The position numbers and the translations under genes were made by a program. Below the pieces are notes generated by a model. It had not been told where the DNA came from. It saw nothing but the letters and a program-made list of their open reading frames with translations, and did not search any database. Below are positions 5,565-12,450 of a stretch of 12,450 bases of DNA, piece by piece. Each line of letters opens with the position of its first letter. The first letter of the stretch is position 1. This DNA comes from an uncultured Fidelibacterota bacterium (lineage in GTDB: Bacteria; Fidelibacterota; Marinisomatia; Marinisomatales; UBA1611): NCBI GenBank assembly GCA_937893835.1, contig CALCSS010000057.1:1-12450 (forward strand), in the 5' to 3' direction.

Positions 5565-6692
5565 ATGAAAAAGTACATCGGTGTCATATTTTTAATATTA
5601 AGTGTTTTATTTGCTGTTTTGATGATGATGACAAAATCGAAAGCAGTCACGGATGAAAAGTTGAAGGATATTCCTTATGTGAAGACAATGATGCTTGTTC
5701 CACAAATGGTAAGGGCATCAATCTCCTCACAAGGAATAATTTCACCTGAATCATCCATCACACTACTATCTGAGCTCAATTCAAAGGTAGAATGGATATC
5801 CACCAAAATGGAGTCTGGATCTAGTTTCAATCTAGGTGACACATTGCTTATACTGGATAATAGAGATTATGAGCTAGCACTTATAACTGCAGAATCTAGT
5901 GTCCTTAATGCACAAGTGAATCTTGAGAGAGAAAAGGCAGAGTCAGATCTCGCATCCAAAGAATGGGAGAGAGTCGGCGCTGGCAAGGGAAGTGATCTCG
6001 CACTAAGGAAACCACAAATGGCACAGGCAAAAGCCACTTTTTCTGCTGCAAAAGCATCACTTGAGCGTGCGCAGAGGAATCTTAAGCGGACGGTATTTAT
6101 TGCACCTTTTGATGGTAGGGTAAGAGCAAAGAATGTTGATATTGGTGCCACAGTCTTTCCTGGCACGATCCTTGGGAATATTTATGCAACTGAATCATTC
6201 GAGGTTCGTTTACCGGTTGCTGATCAGGATGTGAGATTTACAGGCCTTGAATTCAATGGAAAACAAATAGGTGAGGATGCTCAACTTATTGTATCATTTG
6301 ATCTTGGAAATGAAAAATTGGAAGGACGTGTGATAAGGGCAGAGGCAGAGGTGGATCCCGTCACAAGAATGCGCTCAGTTGTTGCAAGAATTGATAATGG
6401 AAAAAATTTCAATACAAATTCTAATCCAATAGCGGTGGGGCAATTTGTCCAGGCAGAGATACAAGGAATAGAAATATCCGATATCTTTGTATTACCAAGG
6501 AATATGGTTCGTGGTGAGAGCATATGGGTTGTTGATCCAAAAATGATGCTATTTAATAGACCGGTAAATGTTGTCAGATATGAGAATGAGTTCGCTCTAA
6601 TAGATGAAGGAATAGATCTAGGAGACCGATTACTTGTTACAAGGCTATCCTCTTTGATAAATGGAAAAAAAGTAACATTTGAGTTAGACTAG
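5565..6692 (+). CDS. RND efflux periplasmic adaptor (membrane fusion protein, HlyD/AcrA type)
   Basis: This 375-residue adaptor would bridge the inner-membrane pump and outer-membrane duct. An N-terminal hydrophobic segment (about 4-22) lacks a lipobox cysteine, so it is anchored by a transmembrane helix or processed as a signal peptide. The two lipoyl half-motifs flank a helical hairpin. The first is at about 75-100 (SGSSFNLGDTLLILD), the coiled coil at about 105-176 is rich in Ala, Glu and Lys, and the second half is at about 178-206 (IAPFDGRVRAKNVDIG). The beta-barrel domain spans about 210-300 and the membrane-proximal domain about 305-373. The hairpin is short, as in adaptors that meet the duct tip to tip. 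It starts 25 bp after the duct gene without a clear SD; ATG 5560 is out of frame and stops at once, so 5565 is chosen. Confidence 0.92.
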   Translation: MKKYIGVIFLILSVLFAVLMMMTKSKAVTDEKLKDIPYVKTMMLVPQMVRASISSQGIISPESSITLLSELNSKVEWISTKMESGSSFNLGDTLLILDNRDYELALITAESSVLNAQVNLEREKAESDLASKEWERVGAGKGSDLALRKPQMAQAKATFSAAKASLERAQRNLKRTVFIAPFDGRVRAKNVDIGATVFPGTILGNIYATESFEVRLPVADQDVRFTGLEFNGKQIGEDAQLIVSFDLGNEKLEGRVIRAEAEVDPVTRMRSVVARIDNGKNFNTNSNPIAVGQFVQAEIQGIEISDIFVLPRNMVRGESIWVVDPKMMLFNRPVNVVRYENEFALIDEGIDLGDRLLVTRLSSLINGKKVTFELD

Positions 6693-6697
6693 ATATT

Positions 6698-9600
6698 ATG
6701 GAACGAATGATTCGATGGTTTGTTAACAACAGCGTTGCTGCCAATCTGATAATGGCTTTTATTATCATCTCCGGTTCAATGACCATCCCTCTATTGAAGA
6801 TGGAGGTATTCCCTGAGATATCTGTGGATATAGTCAATGTGACTGCCATATATCCGGGGGCATCGCCTACGGATGTTGAGAATGCGATTTGCGTAAGAAT
6901 AGAGGAACGTTTACAGGGGCTAGATGGAATCAAGAGGATCACATCAAGTGCATCAGAAAATATGGGCAGTGTAAACGTAGAACTGCTTTCTGGCCAAGAT
7001 GTCAGTGAGATGCTGGACAAGATAAAAGCTCAAGTAGAGGCAATTGATACCTTCCCAGAAAATGTTGAGAGGCCAACCTGTAGACTGTTTGCTGGTTCTA
7101 ATCCCGTTGTCACGATTGCGGTTGATGGAGATATAGGTGAGAAAGGGCTCATCGCTCTGACCGCAGAGGTCAAAGATGAGATAGATGCACTGCCTGAGAT
7201 CACATTTTCAGAATTCATTGCTAAAAAAGATAGAGAATTGACCATAGAGGTCAGTGAGAATACGCTTCGGAAATATAATTTATCATTTTACCAAGTTTCT
7301 CAAGCAATACAGAATTGGTCTGTGAATATGCCGAGTGGTAGCATAAAAAGTAAAGACGGGGAGATCTTGATTCGATCAAACAGCCAAGGATATGAGATAG
7401 ATGACTTTTCAAGAATTCCTATGATCACTGATTCAAATGGTGCAATTGTATATCTTGGTGATATTTGTGAGATCAAGGATGGATTTGAGGATTCTTATGA
7501 CCTTGATATCCTGTTCAATGGCAGCAGGGCAAATTTGTTAACCATTTTTCGAGTTGGTAACCAAAATGCAATTGAAGTTTCTGAGGCAGTAAAAAAATAT
7601 GTTAATGAGAAAAATAGGAGGCTTCCTGAAGGAGTGCATGTGACTGCCTGGGATGATGAGGCATTTCTATTGAGAGGAAGAATTGATACCATGACCAAGA
7701 ATGCGGGCTATGGCTTGTTTTTGGTCATTATAGTACTTGCCCTATTTCTTAAACCAAGATTGGCTTTTTGGGTGTCATTGGGTATACCGATTTCATTTAT
7801 GGGCGGATTCTGGCTGATGCCTTTAATGGATCTATCCATAAATATGTTATCTCTCTTCACCTTTATACTTGTTTTGGGTATTGTGGTTGATGATGCTATT
7901 GTGGTTGGAGAGAATGTTGCTCTTTTTCGCGAGCGAGGGATGGACCCGAAAGATGCAGCAGTAAAAGCAACTTATCAAGTCTCTACACCTGTATTTTTTG
8001 CTGTTCTAACAACGATGGCAACTTTTTCACCAATGCTTGCAGTGGATGGTGAGATAGGTGAGATCTGGAGGATCTTCCCGCTCATTACAATAATGGTACT
8101 TTTCTGGTCATTATTTGAAAGCCTAACCATACTTCCGGCTCACCTAGCACATAGTAGCGATGCCAAACCAAAAAATCCTACTCTTAGATCATTGTATGAT
8201 AGATGGGAAACTTTTCAGATCATACTTATCAGCGGATTATCTCACGTTATTGATCATTACTACAGGCCTTTTCTTAACAAAGCGGTAAACAGACCCTTTA
8301 CCTCTCTATCTATTGCGGCAGGTATATTTATCCTGACGATCGGAGTAATCGGTGGTGGACTGATAAAGTTTACATTTTTTCCTCCTGTTGAGGCAGACCT
8401 TGCAATTGGAGCAATAGAATACCCCTCTGGCACACCAATCGAAATTACACGCCAAGGATACCTTGAACTTGAAAGGTCCGCCAGAAAACTTGAAGAACAG
8501 CTTGAAAAGGAACTTTCTGATAAACCAACGATCAAGAATAGATTATCCACAATAGGCTGGCAGCCCATGAGATCTAAAACAGCTCGAGGTCCTGGAAACT
8601 TAGACGCTCTTTATGCTGGGCCTAATGTGGCGGAGGTTGCCCTTGAGTTAATACCTGGGGAAGAGAGGGTGATCAGTACAGAGGAGGTCGTTAGACGCTG
8701 GAGAAAATTAATGCCAGTTATTCCTGGGGCTAAGGATGTATTATTCTTCTCTAGTCTATTCTCCGCAGGTGACCCAGTCAATATTCAGTTATCTAGCAAA
8801 TATATGGATGATCTATTGGCTGCCAAGGATGAACTAAAGACTAAGTTGGTCCAATATCCTGGAGTCTTTGATGTAAGGGACACCTATAATGTTGGGAAAG
8901 AGGAGATCAGTATAAAACTTTTACCAGCTGCCGCGAACTATGGTGTTAATATGATGATGGTCGCATCACAAGTCCGGCAAGCATTTTATGGAATGGAAGT
9001 TCAAAGTATTCAGCGTGGTCGTGATGAAGTCAAGATCGTGGTGAGATATCCAGAATCAGATAGACAGTCCATATCTGATCTTGAAAAAATGATGATAAAT
9101 ACTCCTAATGGTTCAACAATCCCCGTTAGGCAGATTGCGCGTCTTGAAATAGGCGAGGGTCTTGCCTCAATACAACGCAAAGATCGTAAACGATCAATAA
9201 ATGTCACTGCTGATGTTGATCTATCAGTCACAACTGGGAATGATGTAATAGCCGCGGTCACAACATCGATCATTCCACAGATTCTTCAAAAGTATAATTC
9301 GCTTTCTTATAGTCTTGAGGGGGAGCAACAAGAACAAGGTGATAATTTAAGATCCATTGGTAAGAATTTCATCATTGCCATGATCGTGGTCTATATGCTT
9401 TTGGCAATACCATTTAAATCTTATTTCCAGCCACTGGTGGTCATGTCCTCGATCCCTTTTGGTCTAACTGGTGCAGTAATGGGGCACCTACTTCTTGGAA
9501 TGAATTTTTCTGTTCTCTCTTTAATGGGAATTGTTGCTTTGACCGGTGTGGTGGTCAATGATAGCTTGGTCATGGTTGATTTTATCAATCGCTACAGAAG

Positions 9601-9859
9601 AGAGGGGAATAGCATCAAATCCGCAGTTCTGGAAGCAGGGCCACGTAGGTTCCGACCAATATTTTTGACTTCTCTAACGACTTTTGTAGGTCTTGCACCG
9701 CTTTTATTGGAGAAAAGTACACAGGCACAATTCATGATTCCGATGGCGGTCTCATTGGCTTTTGGTGTGGTCTTTGCAACGGGGATTACCCTTTTACTGG
9801 TCCCTGTGTCATATTTGACCCTAGAAAAATATATTCTAAAAACAGAGAAGAACGCATGA
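6698..9859 (+). CDS. RND-family inner-membrane efflux permease (AcrB-like, COG0841 type)
   Basis: This 1053-residue protein has the full two-fold RND layout. TM1 is at about 12-31, a large periplasmic porter loop spans about 35-330, TM2-TM6 about 336-482, TM7 about 535-558, the second periplasmic loop about 560-880, and TM8-TM12 about 888-1040. It would use the proton gradient to push substrates from periplasm or membrane into the duct. TM4 carries the essential acidic pair D398-D399 (LGIVVDDAIVVGENV, 394-408). In TM10, where AcrB has the relay lysine K940, this protein has N954 followed by D955 (GVVVNDSLVMVDF). The later Arg of RRFRPIFLTS (R986) is retained. The Asn-Asp TM10 form is one I recall from a divergent branch of AcrB-like pumps, so loss of function is not implied. 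The gene follows the adaptor by 5 bp and overlaps the next by 4 bp. Drug, dye, lipid or metabolite cargo cannot be decided. Confidence 0.95.
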   Translation: MERMIRWFVNNSVAANLIMAFIIISGSMTIPLLKMEVFPEISVDIVNVTAIYPGASPTDVENAICVRIEERLQGLDGIKRITSSASENMGSVNVELLSGQDVSEMLDKIKAQVEAIDTFPENVERPTCRLFAGSNPVVTIAVDGDIGEKGLIALTAEVKDEIDALPEITFSEFIAKKDRELTIEVSENTLRKYNLSFYQVSQAIQNWSVNMPSGSIKSKDGEILIRSNSQGYEIDDFSRIPMITDSNGAIVYLGDICEIKDGFEDSYDLDILFNGSRANLLTIFRVGNQNAIEVSEAVKKYVNEKNRRLPEGVHVTAWDDEAFLLRGRIDTMTKNAGYGLFLVIIVLALFLKPRLAFWVSLGIPISFMGGFWLMPLMDLSINMLSLFTFILVLGIVVDDAIVVGENVALFRERGMDPKDAAVKATYQVSTPVFFAVLTTMATFSPMLAVDGEIGEIWRIFPLITIMVLFWSLFESLTILPAHLAHSSDAKPKNPTLRSLYDRWETFQIILISGLSHVIDHYYRPFLNKAVNRPFTSLSIAAGIFILTIGVIGGGLIKFTFFPPVEADLAIGAIEYPSGTPIEITRQGYLELERSARKLEEQLEKELSDKPTIKNRLSTIGWQPMRSKTARGPGNLDALYAGPNVAEVALELIPGEERVISTEEVVRRWRKLMPVIPGAKDVLFFSSLFSAGDPVNIQLSSKYMDDLLAAKDELKTKLVQYPGVFDVRDTYNVGKEEISIKLLPAAANYGVNMMMVASQVRQAFYGMEVQSIQRGRDEVKIVVRYPESDRQSISDLEKMMINTPNGSTIPVRQIARLEIGEGLASIQRKDRKRSINVTADVDLSVTTGNDVIAAVTTSIIPQILQKYNSLSYSLEGEQQEQGDNLRSIGKNFIIAMIVVYMLLAIPFKSYFQPLVVMSSIPFGLTGAVMGHLLLGMNFSVLSLMGIVALTGVVVNDSLVMVDFINRYRREGNSIKSAVLEAGPRRFRPIFLTSLTTFVGLAPLLLEKSTQAQFMIPMAVSLAFGVVFATGITLLLVPVSYLTLEKYILKTEKNA

Positions 9860-10815
9860 GAGTGGCAGTTTTTGGTGGAACAGGTTATGTGGGATCTTAT
9901 ATTATTGATGCATTGATTACCGATGATATTACACCTCGACTTCTTATTAGAGAAGGTTCTGATTCAAAAGTGACTGCTCCTGAAAAATGTGAGATCGTTC
10001 GGGGCGATATTGAGGATGAGGATTCTATCAATGAGACTTTGGAAGATTGTGATGCTGCAATTTATCTCATCGCGCTCATCCGTGAGTTCCCGTCAAAGAA
10101 TATTACCAATGAGAGATTCCAGTTTGAGGGATCGAGGTTAGTTGCAAGCCTAGCGCAGAAAAAAGGTGTTAAAAGATTTATTCTCATGAGCGCACTTGGG
10201 GCCAATCCTAATCCAAATGGATCCAGATATATGCAAGCAAAACATCTCTCTGAGCAGGCTCTGAAGAATACGAAACTTGATTGGACGATCATTCGGCCGT
10301 CTTCTCTCTTTGGTGACCCTAGGGGTGGTGGTAGACCAGAGTTTTGTATGATGCTTGATAAATTGATGCTGAACCTTTTTCCCTATCCAAAATTTTTACC
10401 ATTCCCTGCTCCTTCATTCTTCACTGGAATAAATCCTTTGGATTCTGGAAATTTTGGTCTGTCAATGGTGCATGCCAAAGATGTTGCGTCAATATTGATT
10501 AATGTCATTAAAGATGATTCAACCATAGAGCACACAATCGAGATCGGAGGTAAGATCGCGGTCAATTGGAATCAAATTGTAACCTCGATTGCAAAGGTGA
10601 CGAGTAGGAGGGTCATTATGGTTCCTGCTCCTTTTTTCATTGTATCAACTGTGGCAGGGCTTTTTGATCGCTTCTCATGGTTCCCTGCAGGAAAAGACCA
10701 ATTAAATGACCTCGTCAATGGTAGTGTATGTGATTCATCAGAATTGTTTGAAAAATATGGTATAGACCCCATTCCATTTGATCTTGAAAATCTAAAATAT
10801 TTATCGGAATACTAA
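9856..10815 (+). CDS. NAD(P)-binding atypical short-chain dehydrogenase/reductase (NmrA/NDUFA9-like)
   Basis: This 319-residue, soluble Rossmann-fold protein has the dinucleotide motif GGTGYVG at 7-13 and Arg residues R28 and R32 just after the second strand, which hints at NADP(H) preference. RGDIEDEDS (49-57) is the usual 'GD--D' strand end, and RFILMSALGANPN (107-119) the third motif. Y125-x3-K129 is a candidate catalytic YxxxK, and WTIIRPSSLFGDP (143-155) is typical of complex I NDUFA9-like and YwnB/NmrA-like atypical SDRs. Members include nucleotide-sugar, quinone or lipid modifying enzymes and non-catalytic NADPH sensors. Its ATG overlaps the pump stop as ATGA, so it is translationally coupled to the exporter, with the TonB receptor 3 bp behind. 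It could modify or detoxify the cargo, but nothing in the sequence names the substrate. A hydrophobic stretch at about 255-270 might give peripheral membrane contact. Confidence 0.85.
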   Translation: MRVAVFGGTGYVGSYIIDALITDDITPRLLIREGSDSKVTAPEKCEIVRGDIEDEDSINETLEDCDAAIYLIALIREFPSKNITNERFQFEGSRLVASLAQKKGVKRFILMSALGANPNPNGSRYMQAKHLSEQALKNTKLDWTIIRPSSLFGDPRGGGRPEFCMMLDKLMLNLFPYPKFLPFPAPSFFTGINPLDSGNFGLSMVHAKDVASILINVIKDDSTIEHTIEIGGKIAVNWNQIVTSIAKVTSRRVIMVPAPFFIVSTVAGLFDRFSWFPAGKDQLNDLVNGSVCDSSELFEKYGIDPIPFDLENLKYLSEY

Positions 10816-10818
10816 ATT

Positions 10819-12450
10819 ATGCGACGACTTTTACATTTTGCCTTTTTATTTGTCTTTTCCCAATTGAATGGTCAATCCACGATTATCTCAGGATTTATTA
10901 GTGATTCGTCATCTGGAGAGGCTTTGATCGGTGCCAATGTGATGCTCCAAGAGACAGGGCAGGGTATGGCAACTGATATGAATGGTTATTACATCATTCA
11001 GGACATAGTCCCGGGAGATTATGTGTTGATGGTCTCTTATGTTGGTTATAGTATAAGAAAAGAAAAGTTGAGTCTTTCTGATGGCCAATCTATGAAGTTA
11101 GATCTTGCCCTATCAGAAGAGATAGTTGAACTCTCACAAGTGGAGGTCACGGCTGAACAACTTCAGCGAAGGACCAATATACAGCCAAGTAAGATAAATC
11201 TTAGTCCAAGGATGATGAAGGCTGCACCTGCTTTGGCTGAGCCTGATCTTTTTCGCACGATTCAAGCATTACCTGGTGTATTGACCACATCAGAGTATAG
11301 CACTGGACTGGTTATTCGGGGCGGGAACACCGATCAAAACCTAATAATGTTGGATGGTATTACCGTTTACAATCCCTCTCACCTAGGAGGGATCTTCTCC
11401 AATTTTATAGTGGATGGTGTCAAAGAGGCTGAACTAATAAAAGGAGCATATAATGCAGAATATGGTGGTCGCCTTTCTGCCGTGTTGAATGTTATCAGCA
11501 GAGAAGGAAATAAGAATGAGTTCAAAGGTAAGGCAAATATTTCTCTTCTTTCTGCTCAAACAACTCTCGAAGGTCCATTCTATAAAGGTGCGTGGGTACT
11601 TAGTGGACGGAGAACTTATTTTGACCTGGTCTTGCCAAAAATATTACCTGAGAATACGGCAGACAATATCCCACCTTATTACTTCTATGATGTCCAAGGT
11701 CATGTTTTTACAGATATAACATCAAAAGATAGACTATCACTTAGTTATTACTCAGGCATTGATGATATTCTTTATGGAGTTCTAGGCCTGGATGGACGCT
11801 GGGGTAATAATACGGTCAGTGCTCATTATCGCAGAGTTTTCGATGAACGATTAGTTGGGAACTTTTTGGTGGCAAATAGTAAGTTTTTTACTCAATTTGG
11901 ATTAGGTGGCTCTGGAGGGCTTGTGAGTGATAATAGCATTGATGACCAAACCATCTCAGGCGATTTCTCCTGGTTCAAATCCTCAGAGTCAACCTACAAA
12001 TTTGGAATGCAATTCAAGACACTAGGATTTGAATATCTAAATAAATTTCAAGATTCAACTCAATTCAAGATCAAGACAACTCCTATGGAATTGGGGACCT
12101 ATTTAAAGGCAAAATTTGAATACGGCAATACCTTGATCATTGAGCCCGGTATTAGAATGAATTATTATAGTGTTTACTCTGACTCACTTTATCCAGATCT
12201 ACGATTTGGACTAAAGTACTTGTTGACAGATGATCGATATATCAACGTGTCAATGGGTAACTATCATCAGTTCATTAGTACCTTTCAAGATGATTTCTAT
12301 CCTACCATACTTGATAACTGGATAGCCGTCGATGAATCGGTCGCTCCAGGGAAATCATCGCAGATTGTTGTTGGATATGAGGAATATTTTAAAAACACAT
12401 ATAAACTTCAGATAGAGTGTTATTATAAGGACCTTGAAAATCTACTGACC
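10819..12450 (+). CDS. TonB-dependent outer-membrane receptor with N-terminal carboxypeptidase-regulatory-like domain (truncated by the right edge)
   Basis: The frame is open for 544 codons to the window edge without a stop. A signal peptide covers about 1-19 (MRRLLHFAFLFVFSQLNGQ). A CarboxypepD_reg-like beta-sandwich follows at about 21-105: SGFISDSSSGEALIGANVM, TDMNGYYIIQDIVPGDYVL, VSYVGY. The plug domain covers about 130-228, with PDLFRTIQALPGV, VIRGGNTDQNLIMLDG, YNPSHLGGIFSNF and the closing AEYGGRLSAVLNVISREG, all strong family signatures. The rest is barrel, with alternating aromatic-rich strands. Such receptors use TonB-ExbB-ExbD energy to import siderophores, vitamins, glycans or peptides. 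This one is of the roughly 700-800 residue FCB type rather than the SusC size, and no SusD partner is visible upstream. It begins 3 bp after the dehydrogenase stop, so it appears to belong to the efflux operon. The ligand is unknown. Confidence 0.9.
   Translation, partial: MRRLLHFAFLFVFSQLNGQSTIISGFISDSSSGEALIGANVMLQETGQGMATDMNGYYIIQDIVPGDYVLMVSYVGYSIRKEKLSLSDGQSMKLDLALSEEIVELSQVEVTAEQLQRRTNIQPSKINLSPRMMKAAPALAEPDLFRTIQALPGVLTTSEYSTGLVIRGGNTDQNLIMLDGITVYNPSHLGGIFSNFIVDGVKEAELIKGAYNAEYGGRLSAVLNVISREGNKNEFKGKANISLLSAQTTLEGPFYKGAWVLSGRRTYFDLVLPKILPENTADNIPPYYFYDVQGHVFTDITSKDRLSLSYYSGIDDILYGVLGLDGRWGNNTVSAHYRRVFDERLVGNFLVANSKFFTQFGLGGSGGLVSDNSIDDQTISGDFSWFKSSESTYKFGMQFKTLGFEYLNKFQDSTQFKIKTTPMELGTYLKAKFEYGNTLIIEPGIRMNYYSVYSDSLYPDLRFGLKYLLTDDRYINVSMGNYHQFISTFQDDFYPTILDNWIAVDESVAPGKSSQIVVGYEEYFKNTYKLQIECYYKDLENLLT

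Noticed and set aside
6637..7020. Minus-strand 127-codon frame opposite the start of the RND pump
   Set aside because: It mirrors the conserved N-terminal coding region of the pump and lacks its own start signals or family resemblance.
11489..11719. Plus-strand 76-codon frame inside the TonB-dependent receptor
   Set aside because: It lies in another frame of a clearly coding stretch; the receptor frame carries the conserved plug and barrel sequence.

Overview
The window (about 38-40% GC by eye) looks like a chromosomal segment from a Gram-negative bacterium of the FCB superphylum, either Bacteroidota or a relative such as Ca. Marinimicrobia. Four things point there: a TonB-dependent receptor with an N-terminal carboxypeptidase-regulatory-like domain, an RNase E/G with an insertion in its S1 region, many genes with little or no Shine-Dalgarno sequence, and AT-rich spacers. 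The phylum is inferred from gene style, not proved. All three stop codons are used, so the standard code applies. I see no rRNA, tRNA, CRISPR array, insertion sequence or phage gene.

Region 1 (1-1736, minus strand) is a housekeeping pair. rng (ribonuclease E/G) is followed 30 bp downstream by rplU (ribosomal protein L21), which runs off the left edge. A small AT-only inverted repeat lies against the rng ribosome-binding site.

Region 2 (1737-3362) opens with a 310-bp divergent spacer holding two possible -10 elements. Two plus-strand genes then lie 8 bp apart: a secreted FecR-domain-like protein and an S51 peptidase E homologue with an 8-G run near its start.

Region 3 (3363-3615) is a 253-bp spacer. 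It holds an imperfect GC-containing hairpin and two 18-bp imperfect palindromes sharing the form TAGTT-N8-AACTA, 75 bp apart, just upstream of a marR gene. These are good operator candidates.

Region 4 (3616-12450, plus strand) is a tight apparent operon of six genes. In order they are a MarR-type regulator, a NodT-type outer-membrane efflux lipoprotein, an RND membrane fusion protein, an RND inner-membrane pump, a Rossmann-fold atypical short-chain dehydrogenase, and a TonB-dependent receptor cut by the right edge. Junctions are 11 bp overlap, 25 bp, 5 bp, 4 bp overlap and 3 bp. The first four make a complete self-regulated tripartite efflux system. The unusual part is the tail, where an NAD(P)-binding enzyme and an outer-membrane import receptor appear to be co-transcribed with the exporter. 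This suggests a unit that imports, modifies and expels one class of compound. The substrate cannot be read from the sequence.
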